A DNA stretch of 40,990 bases from NCBI GenBank assembly GCA_051647685.1, contig JBOFEG010000009.1, positions 1-40,990 on the forward strand, in the 5' to 3' direction. Made by a program: the position numbers and the translations under genes. Of this stretch, positions 22,316 to 29,563 are shown one piece after another. The notes beneath the pieces are model-generated. The model did not search any database and was not told the origin of the DNA. It saw only the letters and a list, made by a program, of their open reading frames with translations. The stretch's first letter is position 1; each line of letters begins with the position of its first letter. The stretch comes from CALTSX01 sp051647685. GTDB lineage: Bacteria; Chlamydiota; Chlamydiia; Chlamydiales; CALTSX01.

Positions 22316-23677
22316 CTAGACATTACTCCAAATACCCTCCGTTTGTTTACAATGTTTTTGGTAACATTCCCTACATTCTTCAATAGATGGGAAAGTATAA
22401 AAATATGGTCGAGTGCTACCCGATCCTGGTCGAGACTTCTCTACTTTAGGAATAAGCTTTTTAATTGTTTTCCCAAATTCTACTATGGATTGAGGCGCTA
22501 TTTTTTGAGACTCGCACCAATCTTTATAATTTTCATAAAGGTTGTTACAAGATTTTTCTCTTTGAAATGCCCAGTGTTCCTCAGATCCCGCAATATGCCA
22601 AGAGCCTTCTTTTAATGCATAGTAAACATATTGTTCACTAGTAGAAGCTCCTTTTAATTTCATATCAAATCCTGCATCATTAATCGGCATGATTCGGGGA
22701 TTAAAATTACTTATATCCTCATGCAATAAATCATATAACAAGGCTTCATAGCCTTTATTTTTAGTCATATGTATTTCTATATTGTTAAAATAGACAGCAT
22801 CTTCTTTATGTTCTGAGGATACATCCAATACAAAGAATCTTCTATCATCCAAATCTCGGGGTACTGCCCAATCTTCGTTACTGGCTACGAAGAGATGACG
22901 AGAATTATCAATTTGAAAGCCATCTTTGCCTTTTCCTTCAATGAATATAGTAGGATCGGAAATTAAACCCTTTAAAGCGCCAATTTCTTTCTTATTACCT
23001 CCCCATATGGCTTCATTCGCAAAGATAATAAAAGCATTTTGCAAATGGCTATTAAATCTTCCTACGATATGGTCGAGACTATTAATCACTAGAAAATGTC
23101 TTCCAAAGAGATGACCAAAATGCCTTACAAAGGTATCCTTCCCAGTACCCTGTTGTCCTCGAAGCACAATAGCGGGACCGAGAAGTTTTGGCTGCTGAAT
23201 AGTGCACGCCATATACTTTCGAAGATATTGGTAATATTCCTGATTTCCTCCGCAGATAACATATAAGGTATGATTCCAATAAGGAGAGGCATCTCCCTTC
23301 TCTGGAGAAACGGAGAAGCCCTTAAAGATATTGAAAACTTGTTCTCCTTTCTCATTTGTATAAGTAGGCTCCTTAGTTGGATCGAATACTATATCTGCAT
23401 AAGTTCTTCTTTGGGGATGCTTCAACCAAAATTTCGCTTTATTCACCTCATTGCCTTGGCAATTGGTAAAAAAGTTATTCTCATGAAAATGGATCAAAGA
23501 ACTGCGAGAATCTAAAATAAATCCTGCTGCTCCTTTTTCTATGAGGATGTACGTAGAGTTAGTGTGTATAATCGCGTACTTTTTGTTGAATTCATTTAGA
23601 ACTTCTATTTCAGAAGATATACAGGGGACAATAGTCCCCTTTTCACAATTTACTTTTTTTGCTATAATTGGATACAT
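22316..23677 (-). CDS. P4-like/DUF5906 superfamily 3 helicase (phage or satellite replication protein)
   Basis: A 453-residue ATPase of the phage/plasmid primase-helicase group. Walker A is GQQGTGKDT at residues 174-182, a Walker B-like FIIFANEA at 216-223, and a sensor-like HLFVASNEDWAVPRDLDDRR follows. This matches the DUF5906 / SF3 helicase half of P4-type alpha proteins, which load at an origin and unwind it. The N-terminal ~130 residues carry no recognisable archaeo-eukaryotic primase or zinc motif, so priming is either done by the host or by another protein. The C-terminus has a positively charged winged-helix-like tail. It lies beside the iteron array and downstream of a small DNA-binding protein gene. 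Together with the integrase, this makes the element resemble a phage satellite or an autonomous integrative element. Confidence 0.88.
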   Translation of the reverse strand: MYPIIAKKVNCEKGTIVPCISSEIEVLNEFNKKYAIIHTNSTYILIEKGAAGFILDSRSSLIHFHENNFFTNCQGNEVNKAKFWLKHPQRRTYADIVFDPTKEPTYTNEKGEQVFNIFKGFSVSPEKGDASPYWNHTLYVICGGNQEYYQYLRKYMACTIQQPKLLGPAIVLRGQQGTGKDTFVRHFGHLFGRHFLVINSLDHIVGRFNSHLQNAFIIFANEAIWGGNKKEIGALKGLISDPTIFIEGKGKDGFQIDNSRHLFVASNEDWAVPRDLDDRRFFVLDVSSEHKEDAVYFNNIEIHMTKNKGYEALLYDLLHEDISNFNPRIMPINDAGFDMKLKGASTSEQYVYYALKEGSWHIAGSEEHWAFQREKSCNNLYENYKDWCESQKIAPQSIVEFGKTIKKLIPKVEKSRPGSGSTRPYFYTFPSIEECRECYQKHCKQTEGIWSNV

Positions 23678-23841
23678 AAGCGTTTACCTCTATTTTTGGG
23701 GGTTAATAGCCTGGTTGCCGCCAGGCTTTTTTTCTTTTTAGTAACTTTCCTTTTCTTTATTCCTGCTTCCATAAGCCTCTCATCATTTATTTGGATTAAT
23801 ACTTTCATGCGTTTATCAATATCGATTTGCATTCGGTTCAT
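23662..23841 (-). CDS. Small basic protein, 59 aa, coupled to its neighbours
   Basis: The frame runs from ATG 23841 to TAG 23662-23664. Its ATG overlaps the stop of the 67-residue DNA-binding protein gene (ATGA), and its end overlaps the helicase start by 16 bases. This suggests real translational coupling. The product begins MNRMQIDIDKRMKVLIQIND and is lysine- and arginine-rich in its second half (AGIKKRKVTKKKKS). A minus-strand hairpin whose plus-strand form is a strong terminator lies within the gene. I cannot assign a function. Alternatively the stretch is a structured leader rather than a gene. Confidence 0.45.
   Translation of the reverse strand: MNRMQIDIDKRMKVLIQINDERLMEAGIKKRKVTKKKKSLAATRLLTPKNRGKRLCIQL
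23708..23733 (+). terminator. Rho-independent terminator, plus strand
   Basis: AGCCTGG-TTGCCG-CCAGGCT followed by seven T residues: a GC-rich 7-bp stem in AT-rich DNA. It points rightward, although the neighbouring genes all read leftward. It could stop an antisense or regulatory transcript entering from the helicase side, or act as a structured element in the minus-strand leader. Confidence 0.7.
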
Positions 23842-24041
23842 TGTTTTGCTCCTTGTTTAAGTAAGTTAAATAGAGTTTCTGGAAGGACTAAGCGTCTTCT
23901 TTTGAATTTTATAAAAGCGGGCGCGAGTCCATTAATTTCTCTTTCATAGGCAAGCTTTCTCAAGCTACCCATGTTTGGCCACTTATAGATGGCGGTGAAA
24001 TCTTTAAAAGTTAGTGGGATTTCTTTTTTATTTTCGTTCAT
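23838..24041 (-). CDS. Small DNA-binding protein, excisionase/AlpA-like
   Basis: A 67-residue basic protein, MNENKKEIPLTFKDFTAIY at its start, then KWPNMGSLRKLAYEREINGL and a basic strand FIKFKRRRLVLPETLFNLL. The order (short helix, 'x-W-P-x-x-x-S-L-R-K-L-A' recognition helix, then a K-R-R-x-L-V wing) fits a winged helix-turn-helix of the excisionase / AlpA type. Such proteins direct the integrase to excise the element or activate its genes. The position in the integrase-replication module supports this. It is followed by an ATGA-coupled small ORF. The upstream gap (24042-24202) has GGTTAGTAAC and AAGGTTACC inverted words that could be binding sites. Confidence 0.6.
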   Translation of the reverse strand: MNENKKEIPLTFKDFTAIYKWPNMGSLRKLAYEREINGLAPAFIKFKRRRLVLPETLFNLLKQGAKQ

Positions 24042-24202
24042 ATTTTTTCTCCTAAATATGATTTTGTTATTAATTAGTTCTAATTTTGTCCCATTAATTG
24101 CATTTAAGTAAGATCCTAAAAGAAAGTATGTCTATTGAAAATTTTTTGGAGAATAACTTCTTTATTACTAATAGGTTAGTAACTTTTTATGAAAAGGTTA
24201 CC

Positions 24203-25327
24203 TTATTTTAGTAGGTTTTTTATGTAAGTACGTCTAGGTTTTTTATCAGGACCCCTAGGTTTATGAGCTCTTTTATCTAATTTGTTTACTCGAATCATAT
24301 CTATTAAGGTCTTATCAGCGTAATCAGGTCGACCAGGGATTTTTTGATAAAGTTCTATTATTTTTGGAATAGAATGATTAGGGTTATCATGAATAAGCTT
24401 CTTTAAAATATTGATAGCTAGCTTTTTGTGTTTTTCTCTTTGGGTGAGCGGTTGCTCTTCTTCTTTCTGAGCTTCTTTTTCCTTTTCTAGGAGCATAAGA
24501 ACTATAAAACTCTGGAGACGTTCCAAATAGTAGGTGACACACTTACGGTTTAAAAGATACTCATCAGGTAACCATTGATTTAAGCCAAGTAATTCTTCTC
24601 TAGTAGAGTTATAGGTAAATAAATAAGAAATACAAGAATGTGCATGAGAAAGATTTATTTTATGAGAAGATTCAACAGCGCGATTCCAATTTGTTATTCG
24701 CACAACCTCCCACCTTCCCGGTTGGGGATTTTTTTCTAAAATATCTTCAGTTTTAGGGGAATTTTCTATTAATTCGGATATTTCTTCTAATAATCTCAAT
24801 CTATACCAAAGCATACATAAGTCTAATTCTGTTTGAATCTGCACAAATTCTGAATGGAGGTATCCATTTTTTGTAATTTCTTCATGAGTTTCCCAAAATT
24901 GTTTTAGCGGAGAAAGAGATATAATGTCTTCTGGAGTATCTGGAGGGAATCCAACTTTTTTAAAAAGTTCAGAAATAAAAGCTAGTGGAGAAAAGTGAGA
25001 AGAGCGTTTTGATTTACTTATTACCCATTTGATTTTAACAAGCTGTTTTCTATAAACAAAAGTTGCGGAGGGTAACTTATATCGAAAAATAAATTCTTTC
25101 TCAACGACCTCTAAAGTTTCAATGTTATATTTTTCTGCCCGACGTTTTATTTTTGTTTCAATTTCAGAAATAAAAGCTTTTGTAAATGGATCTTCTCGTA
25201 ATTTCTTTAAAAGACTTATAGTAAGATGTAGGAAGTTCATTCCATCTTGACAGTTAGTGATGAGTTTAATTTCCTGATCTAAAATTTTTTCAAATACTTC
25301 AATATCAGAACGATGATATAGGTTCAT
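24203..25327 (-). CDS. Hypothetical protein, 374 aa, in the integrase operon
   Basis: A soluble, largely helical protein that I do not recognise. Its C-terminal part (KHKKLAINILKKLIHDNPNH ... IPKIIELYQKIPGRPDYADK ... LIDMIRVNKLDKRAHKPRGP) looks like a short helical DNA-binding region ending in a basic tail. A highly charged linker (EKEKEAQKEEEQ) precedes it. The start follows the integrase stop by only five bases, so the two are co-transcribed. Such a gene between integrase and excisionase would suit a regulator or accessory recombination factor, but this is context only. No catalytic motif is apparent. Confidence 0.6.
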   Translation of the reverse strand: MNLYHRSDIEVFEKILDQEIKLITNCQDGMNFLHLTISLLKKLREDPFTKAFISEIETKIKRRAEKYNIETLEVVEKEFIFRYKLPSATFVYRKQLVKIKWVISKSKRSSHFSPLAFISELFKKVGFPPDTPEDIISLSPLKQFWETHEEITKNGYLHSEFVQIQTELDLCMLWYRLRLLEEISELIENSPKTEDILEKNPQPGRWEVVRITNWNRAVESSHKINLSHAHSCISYLFTYNSTREELLGLNQWLPDEYLLNRKCVTYYLERLQSFIVLMLLEKEKEAQKEEEQPLTQREKHKKLAINILKKLIHDNPNHSIPKIIELYQKIPGRPDYADKTLIDMIRVNKLDKRAHKPRGPDKKPRRTYIKNLLK

Positions 25328-25332
25328 TATTG

Positions 25333-26424
25333 TTATCCTCCAGTTTGAAACGAGTTGGCAGTTCTTTGTATGAGTTTAGTTAGGTGTTCTTTGTTGAAAT
25401 GGGTATATCTCTTCGACATTACAGGCGATCTATGTCCGAGTATCTCCATAAGTTCTCCTTGTGTGGCACCATTCATAGCGAGATGAGAGGCAGCAGTATG
25501 ACGAAGGGTATGGAAAACTACGTCATGGAATCCTAATTTCTGTAAGATCTTTTTAAAAGATTTTCGGATCATTGAGTAAGGCGATCGCTTGTTGGGATCT
25601 TTTGAAGGGAAAACAAATTCTTCCGGACTCTTCTTATGATTTTTGGCTTGTAAATAGTGATAAATCGAATCTGACATAGGTACCACTCTTGTATCTTTGT
25701 TCTTAGTCATCTCAAGAGTAATAAACCGATTGCTGAAGTCGATATCCTTCCAAGTAAGATTAGCGATCTCACCGAAACGCATCCCTAGAGTACCACCGAG
25801 GAGTACCATTCCATATAGATTTGCATTAGAGCTTTTTTTACATTCTTCCAGTAGCGATTGAAACTCTTCTTTTGTAAGGAAACGAGTTCTGCCTTTATTT
25901 TCTGGAAATTTAGACACCTTTAAGAAGGGATTTTCTGATATGAGCTCCCATTCTTTATAAGCTAAAGTAAATATGGTGCTAAGAGTAGCTAGGTATCTAT
26001 TTGCAGTAGCTTGAGTGCGATAAGTTTTCTTATTAGTCTTTTCTTGTAAGAGATCCTGTTTGGCTTGAGATAGAGTATATGCAGTAATATCTATCAGCAA
26101 TTTGTCTCCGTAATGTTTTCTCCACCAATTCAAATGATGAATCTGACTACGCTTTCTTTCAGGGAACTGTTGTAACTGTAAATTTTCGTAGCGATCTAAC
26201 AATTGAGATAAAGTACATTTGCGAGCTTTCTCTGATTGGGGTAATTGACCTTCGAGGAGTTTTGTTTCAGTAGCGCGTACCCAATTTTTAGCTTGAGTAA
26301 GATTGGTGAAAGATTTTCGTAGAGGTGGAAGAAGTCTTCGGCGTACTTCTGCGTGGTAGCTAAAGGAACCGTCTTTTTTCTTATATTTTCTGATACATCG
26401 AATAGGAATCGTATTTTTAGTCAT
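25333..26424 (-). CDS. Tyrosine recombinase integrase
   Basis: A 363-residue phage-type integrase. The catalytic set is complete: R216 (LGMRFGEIANLTW), H305-x-x-R308 (FHTLRHTAASHLA), H331 (EILGHRS) and nucleophile Y340 (SKRYTHF). The N-terminal region has a beta-rich arm-type DNA-binding domain (about 1-60, YKKKDGSFSYHAEVRRR) and a SAM-like core-binding domain (about 70-180). It should insert and excise the element at a tRNA. It lies beside the 3' end of a tRNA-CAT gene, with candidate arm sites in the 330 bases between, the normal layout for integrases of this type. The same att-like words occur in the four cassette repeats, so this enzyme or relatives of it probably acted there. All key residues are present, so activity is plausible. 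Confidence 0.96.
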   Translation of the reverse strand: MTKNTIPIRCIRKYKKKDGSFSYHAEVRRRLLPPLRKSFTNLTQAKNWVRATETKLLEGQLPQSEKARKCTLSQLLDRYENLQLQQFPERKRSQIHHLNWWRKHYGDKLLIDITAYTLSQAKQDLLQEKTNKKTYRTQATANRYLATLSTIFTLAYKEWELISENPFLKVSKFPENKGRTRFLTKEEFQSLLEECKKSSNANLYGMVLLGGTLGMRFGEIANLTWKDIDFSNRFITLEMTKNKDTRVVPMSDSIYHYLQAKNHKKSPEEFVFPSKDPNKRSPYSMIRKSFKKILQKLGFHDVVFHTLRHTAASHLAMNGATQGELMEILGHRSPVMSKRYTHFNKEHLTKLIQRTANSFQTGG

Positions 26425-26471
26425 AAACTATTCTACCTAATTAGTATAAATAAAATTTGGAATAAATGGGA

Positions 26472-26490
26472 AGCGGATTTGTAATCCGTT
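26472..26490. other. Isolated tRNA-like anticodon arm (Thr UGU type)
   Basis: GCGGATTTGTAATCCGT can fold as a 5-bp stem with the loop TTTGTAA, i.e. a threonine UGU anticodon arm on the plus strand, and is followed by TGCTC. No acceptor, D or T arm flanks it, so it is not a gene. It sits just upstream of the integrase start, like a spare attachment core. Confidence 0.45.
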
Positions 26491-26547
26491 GCTCCTATGA
26501 ACAATTTGTCTATGAAAAGATGGGAAGAAATAGGAAAAAATAGGGTA

Positions 26548-26671
26548 TTTTCCGCAATTTTTCCGCAATTGGGTGTTTGTAGTTTTGTAATTGGAGCATT
26601 TTGTATAAAGAAAGATACAGATAGTTTGATTCTGATTGATTCAGATGAGTTGCGTAAAAAATGCGGAAAAA
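26548..26671. promoter_or_regulatory. Candidate integrase arm-type binding sites
   Basis: Two paired words flank an AT-rich spacer. TTTTCCGCAATTTTTCCGCA (26548-26567) is the inverse complement of a doubled TTGCGGAAAA. TTGCGTAAAAAATGCGGAAA (26650-26669) is the same doubled word in the direct sense. The doubling has an 11-base period. The direct pair matches the arm-like block 114 bases after the core in each cassette repeat. An open frame of 87 codons on the minus strand (26433-26696) overlaps these sites and is not credible. The rest of 26425-26754 shows no gene. Confidence 0.65.
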
Positions 26672-26754
26672 GGGGATAAAGTGCTGTTTTTTGCATCGTT
26701 TCTTAGTGTTATTGGGAACAAACTCGAAACGAATTGCATAGAGGAGAGTTAAAA

Positions 26755-26828
26755 TGGGGCAACCTGGACTTGAACCAGGGACCGACGGGTTATGAGTCCG
26801 TTGCTCTAACCGACTGAGCTATTACCCC
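26755..26828 (-). tRNA. tRNA with CAT anticodon (elongator Met, or Ile2 read by lysidine)
   Basis: A 74-base cloverleaf reads on the minus strand: acceptor GGGGTAA / TTGCCCC, discriminator A, D-arm GCTC/GAGC, anticodon loop CTCATAA, variable CGGTC, T-arm CCTGG / CCAGG with loop TTCAAGT. The anticodon is CAT. The initiator type is excluded by the paired first base. Whether it is methionine or isoleucine (lysidine-modified) cannot be decided here. The anticodon stem ACGGA / CCCGT has an A-C mismatch at 31-39. The 11-base TTATGAGTCCG (plus strand 26790-26800) is the core copied in the cassette repeats. No CCA is encoded. Confidence 0.97.
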
Positions 26829-26844
26829 AAAGATTATCTGAAAT

Positions 26845-26873
26845 ATCGTAATGAAGCGAAAGAGAAAAATCAA
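26845..26873 (-). promoter_or_regulatory. Promoter of the tRNA gene
   Basis: On the minus strand TTGATT (26868-26873) and TACGAT (26845-26850) are 17 bases apart and would start transcription about ten bases before the tRNA. The match is good at -35 and moderate at -10. Confidence 0.55.
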
Positions 26874-26959
26874 TACTTTTTATGCGTGGATTAATTATTG
26901 AAATAGGGTTTTTAATATATTTTTGAGGTAAAAATTAATTTAACTCTTTCCAAGAGTTT

Positions 26960-27817
26960 TTAATCATATGCTGTGTCCAAGTTAATCCACTCTGTTGGGC
27001 AAACATCTTGTGTAGGCAACCCATGAATCCAAACATTCGGTCGTACTACAATTTTATTAGGATTTTCATTCAACCAGGCTGCCCACCACCCAAAACTTGA
27101 ATTCGTAATAATATTATGTTTACAGGATCTAAGTATTTGCAAATCGATATAATTGGGCTCGTTCTCGAGAAAAACTACATTTTTTATCCAACTAGGTATA
27201 GAGTCACGAGCAAATTCTAAATTATTACTACTTATTATAAATAAAGAGGATTCTGGAAAAAGAGCCATTGCTGTTTTTAAATATTCTTTTCCGTATTGAG
27301 GAAATAAAGTATCCACCGGAAATTCCCATTTATAATAACGAATTTGAACTCCCACTGTATTGGGATGGGATAAAATTAAGTGATATTTTTTTTGAATATA
27401 AGACAAATCCTCAGGGCGTAGAGAAAACAATTTAAGAAAGCGATGACGATAGTGATGAAAATATTTTTCAGATTGAAAATACCCATCGATTTGCATATTT
27501 GGCCGGTAGGGAATAGTTTGATGAGCATATGAGGGTTCCTTCCATTGAAACTGGACAGGCCTACAAAGAGAGGTATTATTGAATTTAAAAAATACATGTT
27601 GATAGATAGGTGAGTTGAAATCGAAACCTTCAAAATATAGTTCAGCGTTGTTGTCCCAAGCAAGAGCGCTACCTGTAGCTACTTGAAATAGATTGTTGCC
27701 GAGTTGTCCATATATTCGAGCAGTTACAAAGGGTTTATCTTCCTTTTGATGGGCAAATACAAATGTCGTGCTAATAATAAGTAATAGTCTGGAAAGAAAT
27801 GTAATGACTATATTCAT
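26960..27817 (-). CDS. Glycosyltransferase family 11 (alpha-1,2-fucosyltransferase-like), with signal peptide
   Basis: A 285-residue GT11-type protein. Family motifs are GQLGNNLFQ (residues 37-45), DGYFQSEKYF (111-120) and SSFGWWAAW (240-248). The usual H-x-R-R-G-D-Y nucleotide-sugar motif is altered to QIRYYK (158-163), keeping one arginine, so the donor or activity may differ. Residues 1-22 (MNIVITFLSRLLLIISTTFV) form a convincing signal peptide, which is odd for an enzyme that uses a cytoplasmic nucleotide sugar. The two following genes, a methyltransferase and a GT25 enzyme, also have signal peptides, so a secreted glycan-modifying set is likely. Delivery into a host compartment where nucleotide sugars exist is one way to explain this. 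Confidence 0.85.
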   Translation of the reverse strand: MNIVITFLSRLLLIISTTFVFAHQKEDKPFVTARIYGQLGNNLFQVATGSALAWDNNAELYFEGFDFNSPIYQHVFFKFNNTSLCRPVQFQWKEPSYAHQTIPYRPNMQIDGYFQSEKYFHHYRHRFLKLFSLRPEDLSYIQKKYHLILSHPNTVGVQIRYYKWEFPVDTLFPQYGKEYLKTAMALFPESSLFIISSNNLEFARDSIPSWIKNVVFLENEPNYIDLQILRSCKHNIITNSSFGWWAAWLNENPNKIVVRPNVWIHGLPTQDVCPTEWINLDTAYD

Positions 27818-27896
27818 GTAAATTATTTTTTTAAAAAAATATTGATGAAAAATTAAAATTCTGTCAAGTTTTATAACCTATACTCAGGAGTAGCAA

Positions 27897-28736
27897 ATGA
27901 AAAAATGGTTATATATTGTGACATTATTAGCAATTTTAGAGCCCACTTGGGCGGGGGAGAGTATCACTGGAAATGATGCGGATTATCTAGAAGTTTGTCA
28001 AGAAGCTGTTAATGAACAGTGGTATTTTGATAATTTCCGATCTTTATATGACTACACTCAAATAATTGAAATTGGATGTGGTCATGCCTTTGCAGATTTT
28101 TTACAAAAAAATGCTTCTAAAGAAGTACTGGCAAAACTTTGTGATTTTGAAAAATTGGATCAAATTGGTAATCCCTTAACGCGACAGTATTACCAAGGGC
28201 TTGGGGATTTTTCAGGTGCTACTTTGCGTTATATTGTTGTTGCAGAACAAATTAAACAATTATTTTCACTTCCTAAGAATGCTAAAATTGTGGAAATTGG
28301 AGCAGGATTTGGTGGGCAGTGCTATATTTTATCGCACCTACAATCTTTTTCAGATTATTATATTATAGACCTTCCAGAAGTGGAGCCATTAATCAAAAGA
28401 GTAATACATGCTCTACAAGTAAAGAATGTGACCTATTCATCTGAGGAACATAAAATCCTAGAGGATGACATAGATTTGGTTATTAGCAATTATTCCTTTT
28501 CTGAATGTGACAGACAAACTCAAGAAGATTATTTTGAAAGAGTAATAAAAAAATCTAAAAGAGGTTACGTCATCTATAACCAAATTGCATATCGTGTATT
28601 CGGTCTCGATTCTTTATCCCCTCTCGAGTTTGTTGCTATGTTACAAAAAAACAATATGAATCCAAAATTATACAGTGAACGAGTAGCAACAGCAAAAGAT
28701 AATGTTCTTATTGTATGGGACAAAACTCTTAATTGA
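27897..28736 (+). CDS. Putative sugar O-methyltransferase with signal peptide
   Basis: A 279-residue protein. Residues 1-19 (MKKWLYIVTLLAILEPTWA) look like a cleavable signal peptide ending in A-G. The SAM-binding motif is VEIGAGFGGQCYIL (about 132-145), followed by an acidic YYIIDLPEVE (154-163). VISNYSFSECDRQTQEDYF is the downstream catalytic-side block of the putative sugar O-methyltransferase family. It would methylate a sugar using S-adenosylmethionine. The AdoMet requirement is at odds with export to the periplasm, as with the GT11 protein. It is divergent from the GT11 gene, with a shared 79-base promoter gap, and converges on the GT25 gene with an 8-base overlap. Confidence 0.78.
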   Translation: MKKWLYIVTLLAILEPTWAGESITGNDADYLEVCQEAVNEQWYFDNFRSLYDYTQIIEIGCGHAFADFLQKNASKEVLAKLCDFEKLDQIGNPLTRQYYQGLGDFSGATLRYIVVAEQIKQLFSLPKNAKIVEIGAGFGGQCYILSHLQSFSDYYIIDLPEVEPLIKRVIHALQVKNVTYSSEEHKILEDDIDLVISNYSFSECDRQTQEDYFERVIKKSKRGYVIYNQIAYRVFGLDSLSPLEFVAMLQKNNMNPKLYSERVATAKDNVLIVWDKTLN

Positions 28737-29490
28737 CCGGAATTTCGGTATCAGAAATAGAACTTTCCACAACAGATGTAATATCCCAAGTGGGAGAATA
28801 TTTTCGAATACCCGTAATAGAGTGAATATCTATATCAATAGGTGAAGAAAGTTTTTTTTCTGAAAAATATTTGAATATTTTTTCCATTCCATTCTTTGAA
28901 ATAATGATGGAATGAGTCCCATATCGGCGTCCCACTCGTAGTAATCTATCAGTAATATAGTTTTTTTGTTTTATGGGCTTTATAATGTAGTTCCAGTGAT
29001 TTCGGGTGTCAGTATAGAAAATATCCCATTGTGGATCGATTAGAGATAATTCTTTTATCAAGAGACGGATTTGATGAGGATTATTTACAAAAGTTATGTC
29101 ATCTTCCATAACCCAGATAGCTGTGAATTCATTTTTTAATGCGTGTCGTAATATAGAAAGATGACTTAATAGACATCCAATAGCTCCCTTTGTGATTTGA
29201 GGCCGAGAAGTGGTTAGTTCTTGTATATCTCGCTTGCTTAGTTTCCAGCCATTAATAGCACTAACTCTATTCACAAAAAGGCCGTTATTTTTACAAATAG
29301 CTTGCGTCCGTTCCCACCGACTGTATCTCTCATCTAAATTTATTACATAAATACAATCTATGGATTTTATTCCACTATGAAATTGAGTTAGTTCAATCTC
29401 TGTAAGATAGTTAGGTATAATATGCGTATTGCCGCAAATAGAAGCGATAAAAATACAATGAAAACATATATTAAGAAACAATTTATACAT
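28729..29490 (-). CDS. Glycosyltransferase family 25 protein with signal peptide
   Basis: A 253-residue GT25-type protein. IYVINLDERYSRWERTQAIC (about 47-66) is the family opening. GAIGCLLSHLSILRHAL (about 102-118) and VMEDDITFV (127-135, with acidic metal site E129-D130-D131) follow. GT25 includes lipooligosaccharide galactosyltransferases of bacteria and collagen hydroxylysine galactosyltransferases of animals and giant viruses. Residues 1-20 (MYKLFLNICFHCIFIASICG) look like a signal peptide. The nearby collagen-like genes make collagen glycosylation a possible role, by inference only. Its 3' end overlaps the converging methyltransferase gene by 8 bases. Confidence 0.85.
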   Translation of the reverse strand: MYKLFLNICFHCIFIASICGNTHIIPNYLTEIELTQFHSGIKSIDCIYVINLDERYSRWERTQAICKNNGLFVNRVSAINGWKLSKRDIQELTTSRPQITKGAIGCLLSHLSILRHALKNEFTAIWVMEDDITFVNNPHQIRLLIKELSLIDPQWDIFYTDTRNHWNYIIKPIKQKNYITDRLLRVGRRYGTHSIIISKNGMEKIFKYFSEKKLSSPIDIDIHSITGIRKYSPTWDITSVVESSISDTEIPVN

Positions 29491-29500
29491 AAATAACCTA

Positions 29501-29531
29501 AAAATTAAAATTAAAATTAAAATTAAAAATT
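29501..29531. repeat. Tandem AAAATT repeat upstream of the GT25 gene
   Basis: Four AAAATT units and a final AAAAATT lie ten bases upstream of the GT25 start. Such simple repeats change length easily and could alter expression of the gene, but no direct evidence is visible. Confidence 0.7.
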
Positions 29532-29563
29532 TACAAAAAAGGATGTATATTATTCAAGATTTT

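Noticed and set aside
22316..23677. Complete P4 alpha-type primase-helicase
   Set aside because: Only the helicase half is recognisable; no primase or zinc motif is visible in the N-terminal 130 residues.
26433..26696. 87-codon minus-strand frame upstream of the integrase
   Set aside because: It covers the arm-type sites and the tRNA-like arm. Its GATDYKSAS stretch is the kind of peptide produced by reading tRNA DNA.
26755..26828. Initiator tRNA-fMet
   Set aside because: The first acceptor pair is G-C and the anticodon stem lacks the three G-C pairs of initiators.
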